Of a stretch of 34,288 nucleotides of DNA, positions 12,001 through 27,000 are shown piece after piece. The stretch is taken from the NCBI GenBank assembly GCA_026770595.1, contig MU633633.1:1-34288 (forward strand), in the 5' to 3' direction. Below the pieces are notes generated by a model that was given only the letters and a program-made list of their open reading frames with translations, ran no database searches and was not told the DNA's origin. Both the position numbers and the translations under genes were made by a program. The stretch's first letter is position 1, and each line of letters starts with the position of its first letter. This stretch comes from Ochromonadaceae sp. CCMP2298 (lineage: Eukaryota > Sar > Synurophyceae > Ochromonadales > Ochromonadaceae).

Positions 12001-15000
12001 TCGAACACCTCCACGGTCGCGCTAGAGGCAGGCGTAAGGTCGGTGTGCACAGTGAAGGGGGGAACATTGCCAGCACCCTGTACCACCTCCTTGCGCATGT
12101 GCGTGAAGGTCACCGTCCACGCGTAGGTCTGCAGCCGTGTGGAGAGCCTCTCGCGCCTCACGTTAACCGCGAAAATCGTCGGAATGAACTCCAATTTTCG
12201 CTTAAATTCGACCTCAGATTCGTCGAAATTCATAGCAGGCGTCTTGTAGCCCTGCATCTCCAACACGAATTGCCCGTCGATCAGAGACAAAGCCTGTGTG
12301 CGCACGGTCTGCACCTCGTACGTGAAGTCCCCGGGGACCACATCGCCCGCCCCCTTTGTGATTTCTTCCACCGTCATGCGGGCATCGTCGCCCACCAGCA
12401 TAGCCGAGTCTGCCAGAATCAGGCCGACATCACCCCTTATGCCCTTAAACACCACCGTCCAGCGGTAGCCTCTCGTCCAGGCGGAGCGGGTGACCGTAAC
12501 GGGCGCGGTGGCCGCCTGCCTCGTGCCGATGAGATTGTTGAGCACCACCTCAAGGTCAAAGTCGGTAATATCGTGCGAAAGGTCTGGCGTTGTGCGCCCG
12601 CCCAGGGTGAGCTTGAAGCTGCCCCCGCGGGTCTTCACGTCGTCGCCGGCGCGGTAGTGGGTGGTAATGCGCTGCACCTCGGGGATCACCTGCAACTCCA
12701 TGGTGCTGTATGCCGAGGAGGAGGGGTCGAAGTTGCTTGAGGTGTCGGACTCGATGCGGTAGAGGGTTATGGGCAACCCGCCCTGCACCAAAGGCGCCTT
12801 GTAGGACACGGTGAGGGAGTTCTTGCTGCTGTACTGACCCAACACGACCGTCTGAGGGGCCTGGGGCAGGCCTCCGTACAGTTCTGTGGCCACGTAGGCG
12901 ACCTCGGAGGGGGGAGAGATACCTGCCTTGTTGACTGCGCGCATACGCATTGAGTAGTTCTTGGCCTCATCCAGGGCGATATAGCGGGCCGAGTAGTCCG
13001 CCGCGAACTGGGATTCTCTAATGGTGTCAAAGTGCACCTCGATGTCCGCAATCTGGGACATATTGGAGTTCAATTGGGGGATAGTTTGGGTCCCGTAGGC
13101 CCCCCAGAAGGCCACCGTGTAGGAGTAACCGTAACTCCAGATGGCGGATTCGCCGTCGCCGTTGCGGGTCACGCGCACGCGCTCAACGTTTAGCAGTTGC
13201 TCAAGGTTGTACTTCCAAGAGGCAGCGGAGGCGCCGTAGGTAAGGTTGCCTACGATATCTGGCCCCAGCTGTAACTGGAAGGTAGCTGCAGCTGCCTGCA
13301 CGGTGGCCGAGATGTTGGCACTGGGGGCCCGGAAGGTGACTGTCTGCAGCTGGCTGTAGCCGCCCAGCTTGAAGGTGTTCGGGGCGATCCCGTCGGTCCG
13401 GCGGGTCAGCACTTTGACGTTGGTGCCCCTCCAGTCGGACTCGAGGGTCACTCTGGCGGTGGCGATATCGCCCGTGGTTGACTTGAGTATGACAGATCGC
13501 TCGAAGCCGTTTGCGCCCTCATCGGCGACAGCGCCCTCGAAGGGCACTAAGACATCTGCGCCTGAGACGAAGTAGTTACCACTGATGGAGGAGATGGACA
13601 TCTGATAGTCACCCACCCAGATAGAGTCCGACACAGCCACCATGCCGCTCCAGCTGACAGTGCTGTGCAGCTCCACCTCCTGGGGGAATATGTGCGCCAC
13701 CGGAGCTCCAGCGGTTACGTCCTCGGCCAAGAATACAGAGCCCAAAGTGGAGCAGTAGAGAGTAGTCTCGCCTGGGCAGAGGGCTGAAGCGGAAATTGTA
13801 TAGGCCTCGCCTAGGATGTAGTACGTCGTGGTGTCCAGCAGTACCGAGGTTACGATGTCGGCATCGCCGGTGGTGGCGGTGTACAGCATGCCCACGGACT
13901 CGATACTGGTCAGACCGGGGAGGGCCCGCTTGGATTGACGGATGGTGCCAACATTCACTGCGAAATCGGTTAATGTGGGGGTAAACTCGGCGTTCGTGAA
14001 TACCACCGTGCTGGCCTCTGTGTAAACGAGGTCCGTCACGAAGCCCACAAAGGCCGCGCTCGGGATTTGGAGCATGTCTCCGAAGGTGATCTGGGTGGTC
14101 GTGTTGGCTAGAATTGTAAAGTTCTTGCGTGCGAAGAGGTCTTCCACGGTGACCATGAAGGGCACAGAATCGTACGCCTCTTGCTCCCGTAAACCCACCA
14201 TCGCCGCTCTAGCTATGTTAGACATGTTGTGCAGGGCACCTAGGAGGGTTGAGTCGGTTGCGTCGAAGCGGAGAGGGATGGACTCTTGCGCGCCAAGCCG
14301 CACCTGGAAGTGGCCAGAGATGTCGTTCTTCTCAGCGGTGGTGGTGATGTTCAGCATAGGGTATACGGCCACAGCCGCGTTCACTCCCTTGATGTGCTGG
14401 TCGTCAGACAAGAGCGTCTCCACGTCTCCATACATGGCGGGGAAGGTGACAACCCACGCGTAACCCGAGAAGGGCGTGTCGATATGCGTGTAGCGGGTGA
14501 CGGACACGCCTGAGACCACGGTAAGGCTGTTGAGGGCCGCCTCCACCTCCGAGGAAGTGGCGTCGTACCCCAGCGCGGAGGTCTTCTCCCCCGCCAGGTA
14601 GAGGTAGAAGTAGCCACCCATATCCCCCCTAGCCTCGGCCACCACCGCCTGTACATCAGGCGACCCCTCGGCACAGGCGACCATATCGTTAGTGGCAATT
14701 ACGGACACAGTGGTGTTCTTGAACTCCTTCGAGTCGCACGCGCCGCCGTACTCCGGCCCCCATTTGGGCCCGTCGTCCACCGCGATGGCGCGCAGAACGG
14801 GCCACTCAAGCTCTTGGTAGACGCCCTCGAAGAACACGTGCATGTCGCGGTAGAAAGGCCCCTCGCCTGTGCTCCTCAGATGCTCCTCCACGTACACGTT
14901 CTTGGTGCCCCCCATCTCCATCAGAATGTGCTGCAGGGCGTCTCTTGAGACGTTCAGGGGGATGCAACGGGTGGACTCGGCCCCCAAAGCGAGGCGGAAG

Positions 15001-18000
15001 GAGCCCCCGCCCACTACGTCCACAGCATCGGACTGGATCGTCACAACCTGGTGCTCAGAGTTCTCGCCTATGCCGAGTCTGCCGCAGTCGGCGAAGATCC
15101 ACTGCGTGTCGTAGTCTGCCGGCTCGGAGGTGGTCGGTCTGTTGAGAATCTGGACCACGAACTCGTCCGTAAGAGAGTCCGAGGAGAGGTCGGAAATATC
15201 CAGAGCCAGCGAGCCCATAGCGAGAGACCCCACCTCCACGTTGAGAGTGATGGAGTATTCGTAGCCTTGGCCGTAGGAAGGCGCGAGCTCCGATCTTGTG
15301 ACGGTTACTGCCTCTGTGGAGGCAAGAGAGTTCACTGCCGCCTCGATCTCGACTGCCTCTGCCCCCCAGGGGAGGGCGGTAGTGCTGGAGTCGTGGAAGG
15401 ACAGTTTCCAGTAGCCCAGGGAGTCGTTTCCTGCTCTATTGAACATCCTGAAGGTCAATGTTGAGGCCACTTCGAATGTGCTGGAGGTGTCAGTCGTATA
15501 CTCTAGGAGGTATTTGTCAACCACGGCGCCGCCCACGTCCGAAGGGGGGGTGAAGGTCAGGCCGATCTGCGAAGAAGACAGAGCAACAACGGAGGCGACT
15601 TGGGGCGCCGTGGGGCGCGTGGCGAGCACAAAATTCATAGGGACCACGCCCTCTCCCTCGTTCTGCACAGTGGTGGTGGACTCGCCCGCGCCTGCGGAGT
15701 TGCTCGCGAACACCTCGACGGAGTACTGGGTCCCGGCCGTAAGGCCGGTGATATAGTCGACCCTAGGCAGAGGTACGCCCTTGATCACCTCGGCGATTGT
15801 CATAGACAGATCGGCCCCGTAGGCGTCCAGGCCCAAGGCGGGGCTGAGGTCGTACTTGATAAGGGGCAGGTCGCCCTCCTGGGTGAAGGTAATCCGCCAC
15901 TCATAGCCGGTCAACCCACCCTCGGAAGAGAGGGTGGTGCGCGTAACGGCCACATCACCCACCGTGGGCAGGGACTCGAACTTGACCTCAAAGTCTTCGG
16001 CGGATTCGTCTGACCGGAAGAAGACCGCCACACCGGAGGCATTGAAGTCCAAGTTGAAGCCCCCGAAGAGCAGCCCGTCGGCCACCGTGATGGTCACGTT
16101 TTGCACCTCTGAGACGCGACTAGAGAGGGTGTGCGTGGTGACTATGTTGGACAGGGAAGGGGGGGAGCCGGCCTGCACGAGGGTGGCGACGATGGTGGCG
16201 CTGTCGCCCATGAGGATTGTGGTATCGATGCCTTCGGTTAGGGTGAGCAGGTTCGTGCCCACGTCCTTTTTGTACGTACTGTTGCCCGCGTAGGCGGTGT
16301 AGATCGAGGAGCCGTTGGAGAAGATGGTGTAGGGCGAGTCCAGCCTCTGGTAGGCGCGTCGGCCCGCGATGTAGCTGTCTGAGTAGTAGTAGCCGTCCAG
16401 ATCGTCCAGAGCTGAGACGATGATACCCTCGGAGCCCTCAGTGAAGACCTTGAGGCAGGCACCGGAGCAGGTCTGCGTGTCTCCGTAGATGGAGGTGAAG
16501 GTGATTGACCAGGTGTAGGAGGCCTGCGAGGTGGGGCCGTAGCGCGTAACGTCCACGGAGCCCACGCCCGCGAGCGCATCGAGCTTCGCCTTGAGGTCCT
16601 CGGCGCGCTCATCGAAGCGCACCAGGGTGTTGGGCTGTCTGTACAGAGTCAGGAAGGTCGTCGCGTAGTTAGGAATGACCTCGACAACGGTAATCAAGGA
16701 GCCGCTGTTCGAGACTACAGTGAGGACCTGGCTGGTGCCTAGGGCATCGATGGCGAGCAGGTAGCTGCCAGCGGACACGTCGGCCGCGGTGGTGAGTGTG
16801 GTGGCGCTAGGCGCAGTGGCGGTACTGACTAGTGTCTCTGAGATGAAGACGTTCATGGCCATGGCGCCCTGTGTGTGGTAGGGGAAGAAGGTGACGGTCA
16901 GTCCGTCTGAGGAGACAGACTCCACCAGCAGCTCCTCATCCCCCACACGGATCGTAACGCCCTTCGCAATCATGCCGCGCACATCCACGCTAGCGATCAG
17001 CGTACGCTGGCCCGGGACGATGTTCACGCTCACGGCTACCGTCAGGCTGGTCAGCAGCTGCCCCATGTGTCCCTTGAATCCATATCGGAGGTCGAAGTAA
17101 CCGCTGACAGTGTCGGCAGCAGCCGTTACGAGCTGGTATACATCAGGAATGAATTCCTGCTGCGCCGCGGTGAGGGTATCGATAACCACGTCTGAGGACA
17201 GGACACTGCCAGAGCAGGTGGAGTGGTAGGTGATGATGGGGGCGTCGTACACCGCATCAAATACGATCGTAAATACGTTCAAATCCGAATCAACCGTGAC
17301 GGTGACCGCATCGACGGAGGCCAGCTCTTCTATGCGCAGCTCTAGCTCGAACGCAGAGGCGCCCATGTCCACGCACCTGCTCACAGAGGTGGCATCGGCC
17401 AGCGCGAAGGCTCCGGTAGCATCAGAGAGAGTGATGGTCATCACGGCGCTGACGGGGGAGGCAACCACGACCGTGTACGAGTCGATCTCGCGACCCAACG
17501 CGCCCTCGGATCGGATCGCCGGCGTTGACCAGTCGATCGCGAAGGTAGTGGAGTCAATGAACTCTACCGAAGCTGTCCCCACCACGGGGGGCGCCTGCAC
17601 CGGCCTGGCGGAGGTAGGGGTGCCGGGGTAACCCAGGTAGGAGTAGTCGGAGCAGTGGGAGTCCTCCTGGCACGTCTGGATGCGTATGAAGTATGACAGA
17701 CCGGGGATGAGACTCTCAAGGGTGGTGGAGTGGGACGTGGAGTTCTGGGAATCAAACGTAACCGCCCCAAAGTTGTTGGAGAAGGTAGGCACGGTGTCCA
17801 GCTGGATTCTGAACACATGCAGGGCGGAGGTGTTCGCTAGGGTTGACCAGCGCACCAGCAGCTCAGTAGCAGACACAGACAAGGCCGTGATGTCAACCGG
17901 GGCGGCGATCTCGTCCCCGTACAGGAGGACGGGGCCCTTGGAGGCGAAGGACGACATGCCTATGGAGTTCATGGCGGCCACACGCACGTACACTGCACTC

Positions 18001-21000
18001 GCCCCCTCCAGCAGGGAGTTGGCGATGTCGATTGAGTAATCCGCCACCCCCCTTACGAACGTGTTGAACCCCTGATTGACCGCCGTCACCACGCCCGCTG
18101 ACACAGTTATGGGGGTGACGTTCTCCGTCAGCGTGTCGAAGGTCACGGTGAAGGTGGAGGTGGCACCAGCGCAGCCGCAGCTGGCAGGTGTCTCAACGGT
18201 CTCGAAAACTGAGACGTGCCCGATCTGTGCGATCGCGGCGAACATTTCGGCGAATGAGGAGGCGGAAGAGGAGGCCGACAGGGTGAACGAGGCGCCCATG
18301 AGGGACACCGTGGTGTCCGCGTCCGTGCAGATGCACACATCTTGCACCTCCTGCTTAAGCTCACTGTCTATGAATACCGCCACTGTGCTGTTCGTAACGC
18401 AGTTGGTGTCGTTGTAGTGCATGCCCAGGCCCACACAGGAGCGCAGGAACTCCCCCGAGGCGGCAAAGCGGTCCCCGAACTTGGTGCTGTAGGGGGTCAG
18501 GTACTCCTCCGTGAGGTCGCCGTTGTTAATGACATCTAGGAAGGTGACTTTCCACACGTAGCCGCGGTCCATGCCACAGTTGTTCAGGCCAGTCTCCTGG
18601 CTGCAGTAGAGATCCCTGGTTACCTCTACGCTGCTCACCACAGGTAAGCCTTCCAGGGCAGCCTTCACACCGGCAGAAGATATGTTGTAGTCCAATTCGG
18701 CCGTGTTCTGGCCCAGATAGGAGAGCACAAAGGTGCCAGAGGGGTTGAAACCAACGTCCGCCACCACGGTCAGCAGGTGCACCTGCGCGCGGCGAGCCAT
18801 CTCGTTGGACAGGTGGACGATCTCCAAGCTCGGCTCGCCCAGAACACCGGAAGAGAAATCCGCCGCGGTGTCTACCTGCACCTTGTAGGCGGAAATCAGC
18901 TGGCCGCCGTTAAAGGCGGGCGCGTTGAACTGTAGGTTGAGGGTGCTGTTCTCAGCCACGAACACGCGCACATCCAGCACCGAGAAGGGCACCTGGTCGG
19001 AGGTTTGCTTGTTGGATGGGCTTGATGTACGGACAATACCGGCACCGTATGCGTTAACCCCCGACACCCCGATGTAGTAGTTAACACCGATCTGCAGGCC
19101 CGCCAGTACGTACTCCTGCACGGGAAAGGTCTCGGCGTTTCCAGACACCGCCGCCTCGATGAGCTGCTTGTTGATGAGCAGCAGGGGCATGTGGGTGGTG
19201 GTCTCAGGGGACAGGCCGTTGAATGTGACCATCCATGAGAAGCCGTTGTACTCCACCGAGCGCGTAACGTCCACCACTCCCACCATGCGCAGGGCCTGCA
19301 GTGCATCCTTCACCTCGTCAGCGCCAGCGTCGTACGTCAGTGGCTCCGTGGTCTCAAGGCGATACACGGGCAGGACCGACTCCCTTAGAGTGAGCACAGT
19401 GGTGCCAGAGAGGGTCGAGGCGTCGCACCCATTGGAGCCCACATCCATCACCTCTATCTCAGGCACGTTTCCTCTGACCAGATCGCCCACGAAAGTGACA
19501 CTGTAGGTGACCGACACGCCCGACACGGTGGATCTCGTCACCACCACTGCATCGATGCTCAACAGGTGCATCAGCTCGGCAGCCACCTCGGACGCTTCTG
19601 CGGCGGGGTTGATGCAGCCGTAGTCGCCCCCTGCAGTCGTGACGAACGTGTTAGCGTCCCTGAAGCGCAGACGGAAACCCGCCGAAAGAGAGGTGTCGTC
19701 ACCGCTGAGCGTGATGGACTGGACCTCGTAGGTGGCATGCGTTAGCGCCGTAATGGACAGAGAAGCCTCCTCAGTGGGGTCCTCAACGCGCCCCAGGCTG
19801 ATCTGGGGCGCCGCGTTGTCCAAAACACGGAACACCTCCCCTTCCGTAGGGTGTCCGATCATAATCCAGTCGCCCACGTCCAGCCCCACAGCGGCCTCGT
19901 TCCAGCTGTCGTCCCCATCTGTGATGTAGATAGCCGTAGAGCCCAGAACGGGGTTGGTGGAGCCGCCGAGGGTAGTATCGAGCTTGTACAGAGGCAGGGC
20001 CTGCATCACGTGCCCCTCGAAGCCCGCGTCGAAGGCAGCAGCCACGTAGGCGTCCATGGTGCAGAGGGGGATCACAGTGGGCCCGAAAAGCCCATACTCG
20101 GACACGAATTCTGGGTCCTGGTTTAGGCATACGCGGAACTCCTGGCCTCCCACGCGGATGTACTCGCCCGGTGTGACTAGCTCGAATAAGTTGATGTAGG
20201 CGGGGTTCTCCCAGCTGAGCGTGATAAAGGTATCCCCGTGCGTTACATCCACACGCGCTGTGGTGTTCGAAACGCCGTCCGCCGCGGCGTAGACGATGTA
20301 CAGGCCCTCGAAGCTGCCCAGGGACAGGGTGAACGTGGAGGAGTCGGTAAAGGGCAGCGTGTGCGCCGATGTGAGCACCTTCTGCACCCTATTTGAGAGC
20401 GGCACGTCGATCTGGGTGGTAGAGTCGGAGTCCGTGGCGAGGTCCAGCTTGTAGGCTGTAATGGCGTCGCCTGAGGTCGCAGCGTCCTGGGTGAAACTCA
20501 CGAGCAGAGAGGAGCCGCTGTGTGCCTTCACTGAGCACACAGAGGGTGCTAGGGGCGTGCTGGCAGGCACAGCTGAGACCATTTCGGACAAAACACCGTC
20601 GCCGATGTCGTTACTGGCCAGCACCCTGAAGTACCACGTGACTCCTGTAGAGAGGGTGAAGGTGGTACTCATCTGGGAGGACGAGGTGGCCAACACGACC
20701 TGCGACTGGTACATATGGGGCGCCACGCCGGCGCGCACGCGCAGCGTCGTGATGGTGGGATCAGACCCCAGCAGCTGGAGGGGATTAATTATTACGATTG
20801 GCTGCGGACCAACGTTCGAGGTGAACGTAACGGTCCACGTGAAGCCCGCGCCGACCAGGGTTCGCTCCACCTGCACCTGTCCGAAGTCGGCCTGAGAGGG
20901 GTAAGAATAGGGGGGCGGGCATATGGGTTTAATACAGATAGTATAATGAGGGTTTAATACAGAAAGTTTACAGTGGGTTTAATACATAATACATAATACA

Positions 21001-24000
21001 TATTACATAACACAGATACACGTACCTGGTTCTGCAGTATCGCCTTGAGCTTCTGCTGGCTCACGTCCCACTGGATGGGGTTTGTCTTGGACCGGACTAA
21101 TGCCGTCTCTATTGTCAGGTCGGCATTGCCGGTAGAGAGTATTTTCTCGTCCACGTACAGGTGCCAGTCCGACTTGAATTTCAATGAAGACACTGTGTAC
21201 ACCTTTGAGGCGACCTGGATCTGGTCACCAGGCTCTAGGTAGGAGGTGAGATCCGCAGTGGTATTGAAGCTGAAGAATTTCGAGAATGCGGATACCGTGC
21301 CCGGCAGGGGTACAGTGAATGCGTCGTAGGCGATGGTGAAGGTACCAGAGGTGACCACCGAGGTTGACGTGGAGAAAGACTGCACCTCCTCGTCTCCGTA
21401 GAAAGAGAACGAGGAGAAAGCGGCGGCGGACTTCTGGAAGGCGTCGACTCGGTAGGACGCGATCTGCCCCACGCTCGCAGGCTCCACCCAGCTAACATTA
21501 ACCGCCGTTGCGGACAGAACAGCAGCCGTTAGGCTCGGCGCGTCGGCGGGCTGCGCGGTGATGAGGGAGGCTGGGGTGGTGGCCACGAACCTGCCGCACT
21601 GGTCGTCGAACAGCAGGGAGGAGTCGCACACGCCGGCGGAGTTCTCGGCACTGAGGCGGACGAAGTAGCGCATTCCTGGGGACAGGTCTTGTATCTCGTA
21701 CTCCGCGTCCATCAGAAGCAGGTCCGCCGAGCCGGTGTTGATGGACTCAAACACGGTCTCGCGCAGGCCGTTGGTGGATACGGTAAAGGTGGTGAGGCTG
21801 GGGGAAGTCTCAGCCACAGTGAATGTGTAGGGGATCATGTCATCGGTAGTGACGATCACCACGCGGGCGCCCGTCTGCAATTCTCTGATGGTATCAGACG
21901 TGCCTGTGTAGGTCACAGTCACGGTGGAGGTGTCCTCGTAATCGAACGTGATGGCCGACACGCAGGCCTCGCAGACAAAACGATACGCGGGCACAGCCAC
22001 GGCACCCAGGGCGGTCCCTGAGGCGCCCGAGTCGAAAGACGACGCGACATCCCACTCCAGATTGTAGTGGGTTATGACAGAGCCGCCGTTGAACTCCGAC
22101 GGCCCCACCTTCACCAAGACTGTATTCTGAGTGGTCAGGTAGGCCCTCGGGGGGCCCGTAACCACCTCCAACTGGGTGGGCTCGGTGGGCTGCGTAACGG
22201 GCACGGTGAGGCTGGGGGGTCCTGATAGGCGGCGGTTACCAAAGCCAAGAGCGTTCATCGCCGACACACGGACAAAGTACTCTTGTCCCGGGATGAGGTC
22301 CTCGATCACATAGTACGTACCGGTTTCGCCGGCGGGCACGGGGTTCCACGCGTAGGTGGAGGGGAAGGCGGCGCGCTGAGCGTACGTTACGGAGGGTACG
22401 TACTGTGTGCCGAAGCAGAGCACGTCGGCGAAGTGTACTGTGAACAGGGGCACATCAAAGGCCTCATTGAAGGTCACCATCCAGGTTATCGCGGTAGAGG
22501 TGTCGTCGCGGGTGACCGAGACCTCTCCCACATTAGGCATGTTCTCCACAATGCGCTTGAAATCAAACCCGGTCGCGGAGACAGGTATGTCGCCAGATAC
22601 GTAGCTGCCCGTTACGAAGAACTGGTCGGAAGAGTAGTGCTCGCCCGCGTCCACCTTGACCTGGTCGTTGGTGGTGTCCAAGGACAGGGAGAATCTGTGC
22701 ACGCCCGTGGTGTTGGTGCAGGGGATCGAGATGTTCATAATGGTGGGCACTATGTTGTCGAAGGAGATCTTGGACCACTCCACTACATAGGAGGTCACCG
22801 CGTCCCCCCCGTCGCCCACCTGGTCGGGCACAGAGGCTCTGGGGTAGGACCAGGAGACGTTCAGGCTGCGGGCGTAACTAAAGAGGCTGGGGGAGTTAGC
22901 TGCTGTGAACAGTATGGGGTCGAAGGGCGCGTCTGGCTGCTGGTGGGGCTTGAAGGGCACAGAGGCGGAGGGGGCGCCGAAGCCCCCTGTGTGGTGAGCG
23001 ATCACGCGGATGAAGTAGGTTGTGCCCATATCCAGGTCGGTAATATTGTACTTGGTGTAACCGGCGTCGTTAGGGTACGCGGCAACTTCTGCGGTCATCA
23101 ACGCCTCCGAGGTGAAAGATGCCTCTACGTCCCACTCAACCCTCCACTTGTCCACGTCGGCTCCGTTAACTCCAGGTGCGAAATAGATCAGTCCCGAGTC
23201 CCGGGTGAAGGGCTGACGCGTGTCGATTTGCGGGAACGTGGGCGCGAGCAGCTCGGAGGCGCCGGGTAGTCCGCGGGACAGGATGGTGTATTCTCTGGAC
23301 TCTGTGCACTCCTCCAGACCTACGTAGCAGGTGGGGGTGGAGCGCTGAGTGCCCTCTCGGAAGTCGACTGTGGACGTGAGGGCGTTGGTGTCAGCCGCCC
23401 CTACGAAGGCGAACCAGCGGGGTCCCGAGGAGCCCAGGTCGTTGTGTGCGCGTACGCGCACCATGTAGTCCGTGTAGGGCGTGACGTCGATGAGAGACTG
23501 GAAGGTTTTATTCGCGCCAGCCTCGACTTCCAGGGTGTAAGGCCAGGTAGCTCCTGTGTCATCCGACCACTCGATTGTGTACAAGGTCACCGCGCTGCCG
23601 TAGACCAGCCCCTCATTCCACGTGACTAGCAGCACACCGCCCTCAGAGGCGGGCACGGCGTAGACCAACACGTCGATAGGCAGACCGGGCGGGGAGCGGG
23701 GGGTGATCGCGCCCAGCGCATTGCCGCCAGAGACATCGCACACCTCCGAGGGACCAATACCAATCTCGTTAATTGCCATGACGCGCACGAATACCGTCTC
23801 CCCTGCGGCCAGGTCGCCCGCGTTGATCAGCGTGGTGACCGAGGTGCGCGCGAGGTAGGTGACCGCGCCTTCAGTGGTGAAGGGCGTGGTAGCGGTGGTA
23901 CTAAGGCCGGCATTCTTGTCGCTCGTAATCATCACCAGCGAGTCTACGTCCCCCATGAACATCTCCCCGCCGAACGTGACCAGCCAGCTGTAGCCAGAGC

Positions 24001-27000
24001 TGTTCGCGAGAGAAACCCTAGCCACGTCGAAAATATCGCTGTATAGGGGGTAAGTGGCAGAGAACTGCGCGTCTAGGTGTGCTTCCACCTCGGCCGCTGT
24101 GGCGTCATAGTCCAGCGTGGAGGAGGGCGCGGCCACGTGGAAGGCCGTGGTGATGTCCGTGAAACCGCCCGAGAAGACCGCCGTCAGTTGGAAGATAGAG
24201 GAGGAGTTGACGGAGGCTACTTGGTACAACGTGCCGGCGATGCGGAGGTAGTCGTCCACAGCCACCAGTACGGAGTCCAGCAGCACCACCTCGGTCGATC
24301 CCTGGCGCACCAGCAAGTCCACATGGATGGTCTGCGGGCCCACGTAGAGCAGCACGAATGACCCCCCATCGAGAGGGAAGCCGTTGCCCGTCGCCAGCGT
24401 TACGTTCTGAACCTCCTGACCGATAGTGACGGTGCAATTCACTGCACACGTGATGTTCTGATTGTTCTCCGAGATACTGCGCACATCATAGTACGTACTG
24501 TTGGCGAAACTGGCCTGTGTGGACCACTGCAGGCGGTAGGCGGTGGCCATGGCGGGCGTATGGGGGCCAATAGTGGTGGTGAAGAAGCCATACTGGTCGT
24601 GGGTGGGCTGCTGCCAGCTCACCTCCAGGCGCTCGCCCACCTCCTGGTAGCTCAGCTGCGCATGGGGGGAGATCACACTGTGCAGCACCTGGCTGCTAGG
24701 CGTGGCGGAGCAGTGATTTGGCATGGTGGCGCAGGCCGTTGAGTTCAGGGGGAAGGCGGCCATGGCAGGGCTGTACCCCCCCAGGCCAGTGACGCTGTCG
24801 CCATTGAAGGCCGACACTCTCACATACGTGGGCAAGACACTAAGGCCTGTTATCTGGTACGAGTAGTTGGCCAGTGTATTGAAAGATAACGCCTCAGCCT
24901 CTGTGACCACCTCGCTGTACATGAACCCTGCCGAGTTGGGGAAGAACTCGTCCACATCCCACTCCACCAGGAACTTGGACACGGTGCCGAACTTCGGCGC
25001 GTCCCAGCGGATACCCAGTTCGCTAATAGACACCACGGAGGCGACGATGTTCTGCGGCGCGGAGGGCACCCCCACAGTCGGCGTGACGAAGTTACCCGTT
25101 GCAGGGACGCCCGCGAGCACACGGGTGGCGGTGACCTGCGCGGGCGAGGGGGAGGCGGCGCCTACGGTCAGATGGCCAGCAGAGGTGCCGAACCCGGCGT
25201 CCAGGAAGGTCACCCTGAACCACACCAGAATCGCGTCTGCCGACGTTACATCGAAGTTGTCCCCATTGGACTCGTCGAAGCGCTGCACCAGCACTGAGCG
25301 GATGGAGGGCAGGGACTGCAGCGCTGTCTGCACCTCTGCGGCGGTCGACTCATGCGACAGGGCGCCCGTGTCGTTAGCCCGGAAGCCGTCATTGAAAGTC
25401 AAGAAGAAGTCGTCCCCGCCGTCGACGCGGATGGCGGTTACGGGGGCCCAGGTGGAGCTGAGTGCTGTGGTGAAGGCGCTGTATCCCTGGGCGTTGTACG
25501 CCGACACGCGGACGGTGTACGGCACATTGGCGAGGTTGGGGATGGTGTAATGGAGGTCCGAGGATACCAATACGGAGTTAGAAGACGCGCCGAACTTGCT
25601 GTTCACATCCCACTGCACCAGGTAGTGCGTAACAACCAGGCCGCCGGTCTGCTCAGGCGCCCCCCACCACACAAGAATCTCAGCGTCGGCGGGGGACATA
25701 TATACGGCCACAGGCGCGTCAGAGATTGACAATTTGGGCGCACCAGCGATGGTAGAGACGGCCTGGGTTGACCAGAAGTAGCCATTGTAAGCGGAGATTC
25801 TGTGTGAGGGAGGCAGAGAGAAAGAGGAAAGGTGGAGAGAGGAGAAGGCATTAGGAATATAAAAAGACATATAAAGGCAATAGACATATATAGGCAATAG
25901 ACATTTATATACCTGGCAGCGTACAGCTGGTTCACGGTAAGTCCCGATATCTCCACCTCCACAGGAAGGCTCTCCGACACAACGCGCTCCACAGCAACCA
26001 GAGAGGCGGAGCCCAAAATGGTGCCTCCCGCCGCGCTGGTAGCGTTCTTCTGGCCGACCGTTACGAGAAGCGATTGGTAGTGAGGCTGGGCGAAAGTAAC
26101 TGACCAGGTGCGTCCGTAGTTTTCCAATTTGGAGGAGGTTTCTAGAGTTAGGTCGACCATAGAGACCTCTACCTGGCCGATGGTCAGCATAGACTCGAGA
26201 AGGTACTTGACCTCCTCGGCAGATGAGTATACATCAATAGGCAGGGAGATCTCGCCCCCGTTCATGACGTAGAAGTGTCCCTGCAGGTCGGTAGAGGACG
26301 TATTGACTGTGATGGTCTGTACGCTCTGGGTGGTAGCCACGGTCAGATTGCCCAGAGGGTGGTTGTAGATACCCACTGAGCCGGAGCTGAAGGTGGGAAT
26401 CTGGCCGGCGGATTTCTCCGAGACGGTGATGCTCGCGCCGGTAAGGTAGTTACAGCTGATGGAGAGGGGGGACAGGTCGCCCACGTTGTCCACGAAAGTC
26501 ACGGTCCAGGCGACGCTGAATGCTTCTTCGTCCATGATTTGCGTAACGGCCACATTTCCGATGTTAATCAGCGACTCCAGGGCGGCCTCCACGCGCGCAG
26601 CCGAGGCGCTGTAGGGGATAGCGGGGGTGGACATGCCGTCAAGGGACAAACAGAAGGTGCCAGAGACCTTAACCCCTGAGATGGCCACCACCTGCACCTC
26701 GGACTGCGCCGGTCGCACGTCGTAGTCGATCGCGTAGGACTGCAGTTGCTTGGAGCCCATGGCAGTGGGGGCTTTCCAGGCAAGCTTCACGCTCGAGTCC
26801 GACACGGCCACGATGGAGATGTCCGACACAGGCAGGGGGGTTCTGGCGGGGGCCGACAGAGCCGGGGTGGAGCCCAGAGATGCACCGTAGATTGCCCCCA
26901 CGCCGTTCCAGGCACTTACGCGGACATGGTAGTTTAATCCCTCCACACCGGCGATCGAGTAGAGAACGTTGTTGAGGTCTGCTACCTCCACGAGGGTTGA

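Noticed and set aside
20892-21025. Break between two separate genes at 20.9 kb
   Set aside because: The interval is a canonical intron; joining exons 19 and 20 restores an EVQ module (L-K-A-I-L-Q-N-Q then A-D-F-G-Q-V-Q-V-E-R-T).
22283-23269. Plus-strand open frame of 328 codons
   Set aside because: It lies wholly antisense to FN3/EVQ coding sequence of exon 19, has no recognisable domain and is Gly/Val/His-rich as expected from a shadow frame of GC-rich codons.
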